From the NCBI RefSeq assembly GCF_013285385.1, contig NZ_CP054212.1, positions 1,488,001-1,552,000 on the forward strand: a stretch of DNA of 64,000 nt, written 5' to 3'. Origin of the DNA: Paramixta manurensis. Its GTDB lineage: Bacteria; Pseudomonadota; Gammaproteobacteria; Enterobacterales; Enterobacteriaceae. Position 1 is the stretch's first letter. Each line of letters starts with the position of its first letter. The notes below the pieces were generated by a model. It saw nothing but the letters and a program-made list of their open reading frames with translations, was not told the DNA's origin and made no database searches. Positions 8,192-17,267 of the stretch are shown here, in pieces. Position numbers and translations under genes: made by a program.

Positions 8192-9832
8192 ATGGCCAAT
8201 CACCCCCGTGCCGGGCAGCCCGCCCGTCAGAGCGATTTAATTAACGTTGCACAGTTAACGTCACAGTATTACGTTCTACAGCCCGATTTGGCGAATGCAG
8301 AACATGCGGTGAAGTTTGGCACCTCAGGCCATCGCGGCAGTTCGGCGCGTCACAGTTTCAATGAAACGCACATTCTGGCGATCGCACAGGCGATTGCCGA
8401 AGAGCGCAAAAAGAACGGCATTACCGGCCCGTGCTATGTAGGTAAAGACACGCATGCGCTGTCTGAACCGGCGATTATTTCGGTGTTGGAAGTGCTGGCG
8501 GCAAACGGCGTGGATGTGATCGTTCAGCAGGATAATGGTTATACGCCAACGCCTGCGATCTCTAACGCAATTCTTGAGCACAATAAGAAAGGGCAGGCAC
8601 AGGCTGACGGTATTGTGATCACGCCTTCCCATAATCCGCCGGATGATGGCGGGATCAAGTACAATCCGCCGAATGGCGGGCCCGCGGATACTAACGTCAC
8701 AAAAGTGGTGGAAGACCGTGCGAATCAATTGATCAAGAATGGTCTGCAAGAGGTGAAGCGCCTGACGCTGGATGCGGCGTGGGCCAGCGGCCATATCCGT
8801 GAGCAGGATTTGATTCAGCCGTATGTTGAAGGGTTGGCGCAGGTGATCGATATTCCTGCCATTCAAAAAGCAGGTTTGAAGATCGGTGTCGATCCGCTCG
8901 GTGGGTCCGGTATTGCTTACTGGCATCGCATCGCAGAATTCTACCAGTTAGATCTCACCATCGTTAATGACGAGGTTGATCAAACCTTCCGCTTTATGCA
9001 TCTGGACAAAGATGGCGCGATCCGGATGGATTGCTCCTCCGAGTGTGCAATGGCGGGTTTGCTGGCGCTGCGCGACAAGTTTGATCTGGCCTTTGCTAAT
9101 GATCCGGATTATGACCGTCATGGCATTGTGACGCCGGCAGGGTTGATGAACCCTAACCACTATCTGGCGGTGGCAATTAATTATCTTTTCCAGCATCGTC
9201 CGCAGTGGGGCAAAGAGGTTGCGGTAGGGAAAACATTAGTTTCCAGCGCAATGATTGACCGGGTGGTTGAAGATATTGGTCGTAAGCTGGTGGAAGTGCC
9301 GGTTGGCTTTAAATGGTTTGTTGACGGGTTGTTTGACGGCAGCTTTGGTTTTGGCGGTGAAGAGAGCGCTGGCGCCTCTTTCCTGCGGTTTGATGGTACG
9401 CCATGGTCAACCGATAAAGACGGCATCATCCTCTGTCTGTTGGCTGCGGAAATTACCGCCGTCACCGGTAAAAACCCACAGCAGCACTATGATGAGTTGG
9501 CCGCACGGTTTGGCGCGCCAAGTTACAACCGTTTGCAGGCATCGGCCACCTCGGCGCAAAAAGCCGCATTATCAAAACTTTCTCCGGAAATGGTCAGTGC
9601 AGATACGCTGGCAGGCGATCCGATTACCGCTCGCTTAACCGCGGCACCGGGTAATGGCGCTTCGATTGGCGGCCTGAAAGTGATGACGAAGAATGGATGG
9701 TTTGCCGCGCGTCCGTCAGGTACCGAGGACGCTTACAAGATTTACTGTGAAAGTTTCCTTGGTGCGGAACATCGCGAAAAAATTGAAAAGGAAGCGGTAG
9801 AAATCGTCAGTGAAGTGTTGAAAAACGCCTAA
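8192..9832 (+). CDS. pgm: Phosphoglucomutase, alpha-D-glucose phosphate-specific
   Basis: Interconverts glucose-1-phosphate and glucose-6-phosphate, linking glycolysis with glycogen, UDP-glucose and galactose metabolism. The 546 residues equal the E. coli enzyme. The phosphoserine loop is TPSHNPPDDGG (about 144–154), the Mg-binding loop is DPDYDRHG, the sugar-binding loop is GGEESAGA, and the C-terminal phosphate-binding loop is RPSGTED. A hairpin terminator follows. Confidence 0.97.
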   Translation: MANHPRAGQPARQSDLINVAQLTSQYYVLQPDLANAEHAVKFGTSGHRGSSARHSFNETHILAIAQAIAEERKKNGITGPCYVGKDTHALSEPAIISVLEVLAANGVDVIVQQDNGYTPTPAISNAILEHNKKGQAQADGIVITPSHNPPDDGGIKYNPPNGGPADTNVTKVVEDRANQLIKNGLQEVKRLTLDAAWASGHIREQDLIQPYVEGLAQVIDIPAIQKAGLKIGVDPLGGSGIAYWHRIAEFYQLDLTIVNDEVDQTFRFMHLDKDGAIRMDCSSECAMAGLLALRDKFDLAFANDPDYDRHGIVTPAGLMNPNHYLAVAINYLFQHRPQWGKEVAVGKTLVSSAMIDRVVEDIGRKLVEVPVGFKWFVDGLFDGSFGFGGEESAGASFLRFDGTPWSTDKDGIILCLLAAEITAVTGKNPQQHYDELAARFGAPSYNRLQASATSAQKAALSKLSPEMVSADTLAGDPITARLTAAPGNGASIGGLKVMTKNGWFAARPSGTEDAYKIYCESFLGAEHREKIEKEAVEIVSEVLKNA

Positions 9833-9854
9833 TTTCAGCACTAACAGCAAATTG

Positions 9855-9882
9855 AAAGCGTCGAGCGATCGGCGCTTTTTTT
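9855..9882 (+). terminator. Terminator of seqA-pgm
   Basis: The imperfect hairpin AAAGCG-T-CGA / TCG-G-CGCTTT, with a GCGA loop, is followed by seven T residues 20 bp after the pgm stop. Confidence 0.8.
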
Positions 9883-9899
9883 ATGCGCACGGTTATCCA

Positions 9900-9918
9900 C
9901 GTAATAATAATCATTCTC
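9900..9918. promoter_or_regulatory. Candidate Fur box before the DUF3861 gene
   Basis: The 19-bp segment centred on AATCATT agrees with the Fur consensus GATAATGATAATCATTATC at 15 of 19 positions by eye. It abuts a TATAAT sequence (9921–9926), so bound Fur would cover a promoter placed here. No good -35 hexamer is visible. Confidence 0.5.
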
Positions 9919-9957
9919 GTTATAATGCCTGCCTTTATTTGCTTATGAGGAGGCTCC

Positions 9958-10266
9958 ATGCCCGGACATCGTTTTCGTATTACCGTTGAAGCTCTGAGCG
10001 ATCGTAAAGGGGAGGCGGTAGATAAACCCGCACTTCAGTTTGAGGTAGAAAATCACGACGATATTTTGGCGATCGTCGAAAGACTTCGTCAGCGTGAAGA
10101 TCTTGATTTTGGCGCAGATGATTCCGCCGCCTTCGGCGTGGGATTAAAACTCTTTTCTGAAGTGATGCTAGAGAACCGTAAACATCCGGTTTTCACGCCG
10201 CTGCGCGATGCGTTCCGTGAATTTATGGTAGGGCTGAAAAAAGGCACCGCAGAAAAACCGTCATAG
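9958..10266 (+). CDS. DUF3861 family protein
   Basis: Acidic 102-residue cytosolic protein with no signal peptide or membrane segment. It starts MPGHRFRITVEALSD and reads as a DUF3861 member, a family without a known function. A GAGGAGG ribosome-binding site is just upstream. It lies where E. coli carries potE-speF-kdpEDCBA. The upstream candidate Fur box suggests iron repression, which is the only functional clue. Confidence 0.75.
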   Translation: MPGHRFRITVEALSDRKGEAVDKPALQFEVENHDDILAIVERLRQREDLDFGADDSAAFGVGLKLFSEVMLENRKHPVFTPLRDAFREFMVGLKKGTAEKPS

Positions 10267-10468
10267 TAGGCTAGCGCGTGGTTCTCCTTTAACATTTCCG
10301 GCGTTGTTAATTAACAGTAGTGTAACTTGATTACATCATTATCAGTAAAAACGGCTTCTTTTTGCTCAATTCAGTGGTCGGATGAGTAGTAAAATTACAC
10401 AGAAAGGCGTAATATTGTGCACAGATTACTTCGGTACGCCATTATGAATATTGGAGGAGGGCCAGGCG

Positions 10469-10669
10469 ATGTATCAACACTATCCTTTACAGAAAATTAT
10501 CCTGCGCCGTGTCGCGGTGGTGCTGGTCGGGCTGCTGGCGTTACCCGTGATGGTATTCCGCGCCGATCGTGCGCGCTTTTATAGCTATCTGCATCGTATC
10601 TGGAGTAAAACCAGTACCAAACCGGTCTGGTTGGCCCAAACTGAAGCTGTCGGCGGGGATTTTTACTAG
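10469..10669 (+). CDS. ybfA: YbfA family small membrane-associated protein
   Basis: A 66-residue protein that closely matches E. coli YbfA (DRARFYSYLHR and WSKTS are shared). There is one hydrophobic segment near residues 14–28, so it probably sits in the inner membrane with a cationic C-terminal tail. The ATG at 10469 follows GGAGGA at 10453–10458; an alternative TTG at 10451 precedes that site and is rejected. In E. coli the gene neighbours kdp, which is absent here. Function unknown. Confidence 0.85.
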   Translation: MYQHYPLQKIILRRVAVVLVGLLALPVMVFRADRARFYSYLHRIWSKTSTKPVWLAQTEAVGGDFY

Positions 10670-10691
10670 CACGCCATGACTTAGCCAATAC

Positions 10692-10715
10692 ACCGCCCTA
10701 CAGGGCGGTTTTTTT
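10692..10715 (+). terminator. Terminator downstream of ybfA
   Basis: The hairpin ACCGCCC-TACA-GGGCGGT is followed by seven T residues. Confidence 0.88.
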
Positions 10716-10837
10716 ATGATTATAAAACCACGTTGCCGCGCACCACATCTCACCATAATCGACAGCTTAACACTGCTGCATTTTTCAGGATTTTGCACTA
10801 CACTAAACTTGTACAATAATTTTATGGTTGTATAGAT

Positions 10838-11791
10838 ATGAGTGAAAAAATCCCGGTAGGAATTAGCGCCTGTTTGCTAGGCGAAAGCGTAAGGTTTGAT
10901 GGTGGGCATAAACGGTCAGTTTTCGCGACCGACGAGCTGGCGCCTTACGTACACTATCAACCCATCTGTCCTGAAATGGCTATCGGGTTGCCAACGCCGC
11001 GCCCGGCGTTACGCCTTGTTGAGCAGGGCGATGACACTGTGCTCTGTTTCAGCAAAGAGGGCGGTGAGTCAGTCACTACCGAAATGCAACAATATGCGCG
11101 TGGTAAAGTCGCGACTTTACATCACCTTTGCGGCTATATCTTATGCGCGAAATCCCCCAGTTGCGGCATGGAGCGAGTGCGGGTTTATTCAGCGGATGGG
11201 CGCAATAATCGTAAACAGGGTACTGGCTTGTTTGCGGCGGCCCTGCGTGACGAAATGCCCTGGCTGCCGATGGAAGAGGATGGACGCTTGCATGATGACG
11301 CGTTACGGGAGAACTTTGTCGGGCGCATCTACGCCTTACATGAATTTAATCAGTTATGGCGTGCGGGTTTGACACGCCATACGTTGACGGCATTCCATAC
11401 GCGTTACAAGCTATTATTGCTTGCCCACTCCCAGAGCGAGTACCGCGAACTGGGGCGCTTCGTGGCGCAAATGGCGCAGTGGTCATCGCTGGAAGAGTTT
11501 GCCGCCGAATATCGCTTACGTCTGATGCACCTGTTGGCGCATCCGGCAAGCCGTACCAATCACACCAATGTTTTAATGCATGTACAGGGTTATTTCCGTC
11601 AGCAATTAAGCAGCCCGCAACGTCAGGAACTGGCCTCGCTGATTGATCGCTACCGGCGTGGCGTGCAGCCGCTATTAGCGCCTATTACTTTATTGAAACA
11701 CTACATGGCGTCCTGGCCGAATACGTGGCTGGCACAACAGCGCTACTTTGAACCCTACCCGGAAGCGCTCCGTTTGCGTTACGGTTATTAA
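10838..11791 (+). CDS. ybgA: YbgA, DUF523–DUF1722 two-domain protein
   Basis: A 317-residue protein with two domains: DUF523 (about 1–150) and DUF1722 (about 190–310). The DUF523 half keeps the conserved cysteines in SACLLG, CPEMA and SPSCGM. In the related thiouracil desulfidase TudS such cysteines hold an iron-sulfur cluster. E. coli K-12 YbgA is only 169 residues and consists of the DUF1722 half, so this is the fuller form. phrB starts 18 bp downstream, and DUF1722 genes are often linked to photolyases. The substrate is unknown; a role in base or tRNA sulfur chemistry or photodamage is a guess. Confidence 0.88.
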   Translation: MSEKIPVGISACLLGESVRFDGGHKRSVFATDELAPYVHYQPICPEMAIGLPTPRPALRLVEQGDDTVLCFSKEGGESVTTEMQQYARGKVATLHHLCGYILCAKSPSCGMERVRVYSADGRNNRKQGTGLFAAALRDEMPWLPMEEDGRLHDDALRENFVGRIYALHEFNQLWRAGLTRHTLTAFHTRYKLLLLAHSQSEYRELGRFVAQMAQWSSLEEFAAEYRLRLMHLLAHPASRTNHTNVLMHVQGYFRQQLSSPQRQELASLIDRYRRGVQPLLAPITLLKHYMASWPNTWLAQQRYFEPYPEALRLRYGY

Positions 11792-11809
11792 AACAACGGC
11801 GAGGGGAGA

Positions 11810-13237
11810 ATGGCAACGCATTTGGTTTGGCTGCGTAATGATTTACGTCTGCATGATAATACTGCGCTGTATGCCGCCTGCCGCGATCCAAACGCGCAGG
11901 TTCTGGCACTGTTTATCGCTACTCCCGGCCAATGGCGACAACATGCTATGTCGCCACGCCAGGCTGACTACATTTGGCACAGCCTGCAAGCACTACAGCA
12001 GGCGCTCGCCGCGCGAGGTATCGCCTTACACTACCATCAGTGTGAGGATTTTCACGCGTCGGTGGCGTACCTTCAGACCTTTTGTCAGCAACACCATGTC
12101 AGCGCGCTGTTTTACAATTATCAATATGAGTTAAATGAACGGGAGCGCGACGCCGCGGCGGAAAAAGCGTTAGATCGCATGAAGATCGAGGTTCAGGGGT
12201 TTGACGACAGCGTATTGCTCGCACCAGGCAGCATACGCACCGGCAACGGTGAGATGTATAAGGTTTTTACCCCGTTTAGTAAGGCGTTTTTAAAGCGCCT
12301 GCGCGATCACACGCCAGAATGCTTTCCGGCACCCGGCAAACGCACCCCGCAAGCATTGAAACACACTCCCGCGCTCCATCCGTTTGATTACCCACGCGAG
12401 GCCTTTGATCCTGCTCTGTTTCCGGTTGGCGAAGAGGCGGTACTAAAGCAGTTACGTCGCTTTTGTCACCAACCGGTTGCAGACTATTCACAGCAGCGCG
12501 ATCTGCCAGCGAGGGAGGGAACCAGCCGTCTTTCGGTCTGTTTGGCGGTCGGCACCTTATCGCCCCGCCAGTGTCTGAACCGTTTACTGGCAGAACATCC
12601 CCATGCGCTAGGGGGCGAAGGCGGGGCGGCAGTCTGGCTTAATGAGCTAATTTGGCGGGAGTTTTATCGGCATTTACTGGTGGCCTGGCCAGCGTTGTGT
12701 CGTCACCAACCTTTTGTTGACTGGACCGATGGCGTCGCATGGGAAAGCGATAAAACTCCGCTAGAAGCCTGGCAACAGGGCAAAACCGGTTACCCAATAG
12801 TTGATGCGGCAATGCGTCAGCTTAATGCTACCGGCTGGATGCATAACCGTCTGCGTATGGTTACCGCCAGTTTTCTGGTTAAAGATCTGCTACTCGACTG
12901 GCGGCTCGGCGAACGTTATTTCATGTCACACCTGATTGATGGCGACCTGGCGGCGAATAACGGAGGTTGGCAGTGGTCAGCTTCAACCGGGACCGATGCC
13001 GCGCCGTGGTTCCGTATTTTTAATCCCACTACCCAAGGGGAACGTTTTGATCAGCACGGCGAATTTATCCGGCGCTGGCTGCCAGAACTGCATGAGGTAC
13101 CCGACCGGGATATTCACGCGCCACAAGCGTGGGCAAAGAAAAATGGTAAGACTCTCGATTATCCGCCGCCGATAGTGGAACATAAGGAGGCGCGCAAGCG
13201 AACGTTAGCAGCGTTTGAGGCGGCACGTAAGCGCTAG
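11810..13237 (+). CDS. phrB: Deoxyribodipyrimidine photolyase
   Basis: Repairs UV-induced cyclobutane pyrimidine dimers with light, using FADH- and an antenna cofactor. The 475-residue product has the N-terminal alpha/beta antenna domain, starting THLVWLRNDLRLHDN. The C-terminal FAD domain holds the family signature from WMHNRLRM to SASTGTDAAPWFRIFNP. It is cotranscribed with ybgA. In E. coli dtpD follows phr, but here ybgI comes next after 24 bp. Confidence 0.96.
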   Translation: MATHLVWLRNDLRLHDNTALYAACRDPNAQVLALFIATPGQWRQHAMSPRQADYIWHSLQALQQALAARGIALHYHQCEDFHASVAYLQTFCQQHHVSALFYNYQYELNERERDAAAEKALDRMKIEVQGFDDSVLLAPGSIRTGNGEMYKVFTPFSKAFLKRLRDHTPECFPAPGKRTPQALKHTPALHPFDYPREAFDPALFPVGEEAVLKQLRRFCHQPVADYSQQRDLPAREGTSRLSVCLAVGTLSPRQCLNRLLAEHPHALGGEGGAAVWLNELIWREFYRHLLVAWPALCRHQPFVDWTDGVAWESDKTPLEAWQQGKTGYPIVDAAMRQLNATGWMHNRLRMVTASFLVKDLLLDWRLGERYFMSHLIDGDLAANNGGWQWSASTGTDAAPWFRIFNPTTQGERFDQHGEFIRRWLPELHEVPDRDIHAPQAWAKKNGKTLDYPPPIVEHKEARKRTLAAFEAARKR

Positions 13238-13261
13238 TTATCACGTCTGCATGAGGGTGAC

Positions 13262-14005
13262 ATGAATAATTTTGAGTTAGAGAAGCTGGTTAACCAACAG
13301 CTTAATACGGCGGCGTTTAGCGATTACGCGCCGAATGGTTTGCAGGTTGAAGGCCGCGCGTCGGTGAAAAAAATTGTTACCGGCGTAACCGCCTGTCAGG
13401 CGTTATTAGATGAGGCGGTTCGGCTGCAGGCTGATGCGGTAATGGTGCACCACGGCTATTTTTGGAAAAACGAATCGCCGGTGATCAAGGGCATGAAACG
13501 CCAGCGCTTGCGGGCATTGCTGGCGAATGACATTAATCTCTATGGCTGGCATCTGCCGTTAGATGCGCATCCGCAGTTAGGCAATAACGCGCGCCTGGCG
13601 CAACAGCTATCCATTTCCATTAAGGGCGAAATCATGCCGCTGGTTCCGTGGGGCGAGTTGGCGGAGCCGTTAACCGGCCCGCAACTGGCACAACGGATCG
13701 GTACCCTTTTAGGGAGAGCGCCCTTGCATTGCGGTGATAATGCGCCGCAGCAGATCCGCCGTGTCGCTTGGTGTACCGGCGGCGGGCAAGGGTTTATCGA
13801 CGATGCCGCCGAATTCGGCGTTGATGCGTTTATTACCGGCGAGGTATCGGAAAAAACCATTCACAGCGCGCGTGAAAACGGGCTGCATTTCTTTGCCGCC
13901 GGGCACCATGCGACGGAGCGCGGCGGTATCCAGGCACTCGGCGCCTGGCTGGCGGAAAGTTATGATTTTGACGTTACCTTTATTGATATAGAAAATCCTG
14001 CCTAA
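13262..14005 (+). CDS. ybgI: NIF3-family metal-binding protein YbgI
   Basis: A 247-residue NIF3-family protein with conserved metal-site residues in MVHHGYFWK, the DAH segment and AAGHHATERGG. The family forms toroidal hexamers with a di-metal centre. In E. coli this protein is also discussed as a radiation-resistance or GTP-cyclohydrolase-I-type 2-like protein, but the reaction is not settled. It lies immediately before the 5-oxoprolinase operon, as in E. coli, though 131 bp separate it from pxpB. Confidence 0.93.
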   Translation: MNNFELEKLVNQQLNTAAFSDYAPNGLQVEGRASVKKIVTGVTACQALLDEAVRLQADAVMVHHGYFWKNESPVIKGMKRQRLRALLANDINLYGWHLPLDAHPQLGNNARLAQQLSISIKGEIMPLVPWGELAEPLTGPQLAQRIGTLLGRAPLHCGDNAPQQIRRVAWCTGGGQGFIDDAAEFGVDAFITGEVSEKTIHSARENGLHFFAAGHHATERGGIQALGAWLAESYDFDVTFIDIENPA

Positions 14006-14136
14006 CGCATTTTATGGCTACGCAGCATCGCGTAGCCATACTCCCGCCACACAGCAAGGGTAAAGCGGTTGACACATTGCCGTCACTTACGCATAACTCA
14101 TAAGCTTAGTATTTTTTCGTTACCAGGAGGTGCGTT

Positions 14137-14793
14137 TTGCAACGAGCACGTTGTTACCTGTTAGGGGAGCGCGCGGTCGTGCTTGAGCTTGAGCCGCCGG
14201 TTCTGTTAGCCAGTCAACAGCGAATTTGGGGATTAACCGCACGGTTAAGCGCCCACCCGCAGGTGATTGAAGTGATTCCCGGCATGAATAATGTCACGGT
14301 GGTTCTGCGTGACCCACAGGCGCTGGCGTTAGATGCGATTGAGCAATTACAACGCTGGTGGGAAGAGAGCGAAGAAGTGAGCGTCGAATCGCGCCAGATA
14401 GAGATTCCGGTGATTTACGGCGGTGAAGCCGGCCCGGATCTGGCAGTCGTGGCGCAACATTGTCAGCTTTCAGAACGGCAGGTGGTTGAACGGCATTCGG
14501 CCACCGAGTACACCGTTTATTTTATCGGTTTCCAGCCGGGTTTCCCTTATCTGGGAGGGCTGGACACCAGCCTGCACACGCCACGCCGTGCTGAACCACG
14601 CGTCCAAATTGTTGCCGGCTCGGTGGGGATCGGCGGCAGCCAAACCGGCATTTATCCGCTGGCGTCGCCTGGCGGTTGGCAATTGATTGGGCGCACCGAT
14701 CGCCGGTTGTTTGATGTGCGGCAGCAACCGCCCACCTTATTACGCCCCGGTGACAGCGTACGCTTTGTGCCACAAAAGGAGGGCGTATGCTAA
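14137..14793 (+). CDS. pxpB: 5-oxoprolinase subunit PxpB
   Basis: Subunit of the prokaryotic ATP-dependent 5-oxoprolinase, which opens pyroglutamate to glutamate. It has 218 residues, as in E. coli YbgJ, to which it is closely similar. The TTG at 14137 is chosen because it follows AGGAGG (14125–14130) at good spacing and gives the family N terminus MQRARCYLLGERAV. The KipI-type fold carries the signature GFQPGFPYLGGL. The gene overlaps pxpC by 7 bp, implying translational coupling. Confidence 0.95.
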   Translation: MQRARCYLLGERAVVLELEPPVLLASQQRIWGLTARLSAHPQVIEVIPGMNNVTVVLRDPQALALDAIEQLQRWWEESEEVSVESRQIEIPVIYGGEAGPDLAVVAQHCQLSERQVVERHSATEYTVYFIGFQPGFPYLGGLDTSLHTPRRAEPRVQIVAGSVGIGGSQTGIYPLASPGGWQLIGRTDRRLFDVRQQPPTLLRPGDSVRFVPQKEGVC

Positions 14794-15719
14794 CCATTAT
14801 CCGTGCGGGTATCAGTACCTCAATTCAGGACTTAGGGCGTCATGGCTGGCGGGCGTTGGGGATCAGCGGGGCAGGCGTGCTAGATGTTCCGGCGATGAAA
14901 ACCGCCAATCTGTTGGTTGGCAATTCACCCGATAGCGCGGTGCTCGAAATCACCCTTGGTCAGTTTTGCGCAGAGTTTGAACGTGATGGCTGGATTGCGC
15001 TTACCGGTGCTGGCTGCCAGGCAAAACTGGATGATAAGCCGGTCTGGACCGGCTGGCGTACCGCGGTTAAACGAGGCCAGCGGCTGACATTAGCGATGCC
15101 GCGGCGCGGGATGCGTAGCTATCTGGCGATTGATGGCGGCTTTGATCTAACGGCGCAATTGGGTTCGCTCAGCACCGATACACGGGCAGGCTTTGGCGGT
15201 TTTCATGGGCGCAATTTGGCCGATGGCGATCGCATTCCATTGCGCAAGGCACCGCAACGTTTTCAGCGACCTGTCGGTGTGCGCCAGTTGTTATGGAGTA
15301 ACCGTCTGCGCGCGCTTCCCGGCCCGGAATATCACGAGTTCAGTAGCGATTCCCAGGAGGCTTTTTGGCGCACGTCATGGACGCTGAACCCACAAAGTAA
15401 TCGGATGGGCTATCGCCTCCAGGGCAGGCCACTAACGCGTCAAACCGATCGGGAATTGTTATCACACGGTTTATTACCCGGCGTGGTGCAGGTTCCTCAC
15501 AATGGGTTGCCGATTGTCCTGATGGCGGATGCGCAAACCACCGGCGGTTATCCGCGTATTGCCTGCGTGATTGAGGCTGATCTTTACCATCTGGCGCAAA
15601 TTCGCCTCGGTGATCCGATCCATTTTGTGCCTTGCACGCTGGAAGAGGCCTTGTTGGCGAAGCAGCATCAGCAGCGGGTTATCGATCAAATGGTGTGGGG
15701 GTTGAACCATGAAAATTGA
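14787..15719 (+). CDS. pxpC: 5-oxoprolinase subunit PxpC
   Basis: A 310-residue KipA/biotin-dependent carboxylase-like subunit and partner of PxpB in 5-oxoprolinase. The N-terminal signature TIRAGISTSIQDLGRHGWR and the segment LMADAQTTGGYPRIA near the C terminus are typical. The start overlaps the end of pxpB and the end overlaps pxpA by 11 bp, so all three subunits would be made together. Confidence 0.95.
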   Translation: MLTIIRAGISTSIQDLGRHGWRALGISGAGVLDVPAMKTANLLVGNSPDSAVLEITLGQFCAEFERDGWIALTGAGCQAKLDDKPVWTGWRTAVKRGQRLTLAMPRRGMRSYLAIDGGFDLTAQLGSLSTDTRAGFGGFHGRNLADGDRIPLRKAPQRFQRPVGVRQLLWSNRLRALPGPEYHEFSSDSQEAFWRTSWTLNPQSNRMGYRLQGRPLTRQTDRELLSHGLLPGVVQVPHNGLPIVLMADAQTTGGYPRIACVIEADLYHLAQIRLGDPIHFVPCTLEEALLAKQHQQRVIDQMVWGLNHEN

Positions 15720-16446
15720 TTTGAATGCGGATTTGGGAGAAGGCTGTGGCAACGATGAAGCACTGCTACAGCTCGTCACCTCAGCCAATATCGCCTGCGG
15801 TTTTCATGCCGGGGATGCACAAACCATGCTGCAATCGGTTCGCCTGGCGCTGGCTGCCGGTGTGGCGATTGGCGCGCACCCGGCTTTTCCCGATCGTGAA
15901 AATTTTGGTCGAACCGCGATGCGATTACCGGCGGAAACCGTCTATGCCCAGGTTGTCTACCAGGTTGGGGCGTTGAAGGCGATCACCGAAGGTGAGGGCG
16001 GTAAGCTGACGCATGTGAAACCGCATGGCATGTTATATAACCAGTCCGCCGTAGAGGCGGAATTGGCTGAAGCCATCGCTCGGGCGGTAAAAGCCGTGGA
16101 TGCCAGTTTGATTTTGGTTGGCCTACCCAACAGCCAGGCGCTGCTTGCGGCGCGTCGGTTGGGGCTGGCAACGCGGCAAGAAGTGTTCGCCGATCGCGGT
16201 TATCAGCGTGACGGTACGCTGGTGCCGCGTAGCCAGCCGGGCGCGTTGATTGAAAATGATGAGCAGGCGATTGCGCAAACACTCAGTATGGTACAGCAGG
16301 GACGGGTGAAGAGTGTGGAAGGCGAGTGGGTAGCAGTCCAGGCAGAAAGCGTCTGTTTACATGGTGATGGCGCACACGCGCTACATTTCGCCCGCCAGTT
16401 GCGCGCGGCGTTTTCCCGCCAGCATATTACGCTGACCAGCGCTTAA
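15709..16446 (+). CDS. pxpA: 5-oxoprolinase subunit PxpA
   Basis: A 245-residue LamB/YcsF-family subunit. The N terminus KIDLNADLGEGCGNDEAL carries the family acidic motif, and SANIACGFHAGDA follows at about 26–38. Together with PxpBC it hydrolyses 5-oxoproline using ATP. In E. coli nei follows pxpA directly; here three genes (DUF969, DUF979, pcp) are placed between them. Confidence 0.95.
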   Translation: MKIDLNADLGEGCGNDEALLQLVTSANIACGFHAGDAQTMLQSVRLALAAGVAIGAHPAFPDRENFGRTAMRLPAETVYAQVVYQVGALKAITEGEGGKLTHVKPHGMLYNQSAVEAELAEAIARAVKAVDASLILVGLPNSQALLAARRLGLATRQEVFADRGYQRDGTLVPRSQPGALIENDEQAIAQTLSMVQQGRVKSVEGEWVAVQAESVCLHGDGAHALHFARQLRAAFSRQHITLTSA

Positions 16447-16538
16447 AACAGGCTTACTACACCGACAATAATTCAAACTATAGCATGACAAATAGAGGCG
16501 CCCGGTTGTCTGGTGGGCGTCTCCCAGGGGAGGAAAAG

Positions 16539-17267
16539 ATGGAAAATACGGTTAATTTGTGGCCGTTAATCGGCATCGGCGCGATTATTATCGGCTTTTT
16601 ATTACGCTTCAACCCGGTACTGGTGGTGATTATTGCCGGTATCGTAACGGGGGTGGCCGCACATATTCCGGTGGTGGATATTCTGGAAAAATTGGGCGCA
16701 GGTTTTCTTGATACGCGTAATTTAACCTTGATTTTACTGTTACCGTTGGCGGTTATCGGTCTCCTTGAGCGGCACGGGCTGAAAGAGCGTGCACAAACCT
16801 GGATTGCACAGATTAAAAGCGTCACCGCGGGGCGTCTGTTGATTATCTATCTCTTTATCCGCGAAATCACCGCCGCGTTGGGCCTCACCAGCCTTGGCGG
16901 TCATCCGCAAATGGTTCGTCCGTTGCTGGCGCCAATGGCGGAAGGGGCGACGGAAAACCGTTATGGCGAGTTGACGCCTGAAATCCGCCATCGGTTAAAA
17001 GCGATGGCCGCCGCCACGGATAATGTCGGCCTATTTTTTGGCGAAGATATTTTCGTTGCCTTTGGCGCGATCCTGTTTATGCATAACTTCATGTTGCAAG
17101 CCGGTGGGATCGAAACTGAGCCGTTACATATCGCGGTATGGGGGATCCCGACCGCAGTGTGCGCCTTTATCATTCACGCAGTACGCTTACGTCGGATGGA
17201 TAAGCAACTGGCGGCAGAATTGTCGCAGTTAACTGCACAGGCATTAACAGCGAAAGGAGAGCGCTAA
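16539..17267 (+). CDS. DUF969 membrane protein, candidate 5-oxoproline transporter subunit
   Basis: A 242-residue integral membrane protein of the DUF969 family. Several hydrophobic helices are visible, beginning at IGIGAIIIGFLLRF. The ATG at 16539 follows GGGGAGG at 16527–16533; an in-frame start at 16485 would add an unlikely polar leader. The stop overlaps the ATG of the DUF979 gene by one base. DUF969 and DUF979 are paired families usually found with 5-oxoprolinase or pyrrolidone peptidase genes. A role as a two-part pyroglutamate carrier is inferred from this context. Confidence 0.8.
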   Translation: MENTVNLWPLIGIGAIIIGFLLRFNPVLVVIIAGIVTGVAAHIPVVDILEKLGAGFLDTRNLTLILLLPLAVIGLLERHGLKERAQTWIAQIKSVTAGRLLIIYLFIREITAALGLTSLGGHPQMVRPLLAPMAEGATENRYGELTPEIRHRLKAMAAATDNVGLFFGEDIFVAFGAILFMHNFMLQAGGIETEPLHIAVWGIPTAVCAFIIHAVRLRRMDKQLAAELSQLTAQALTAKGER

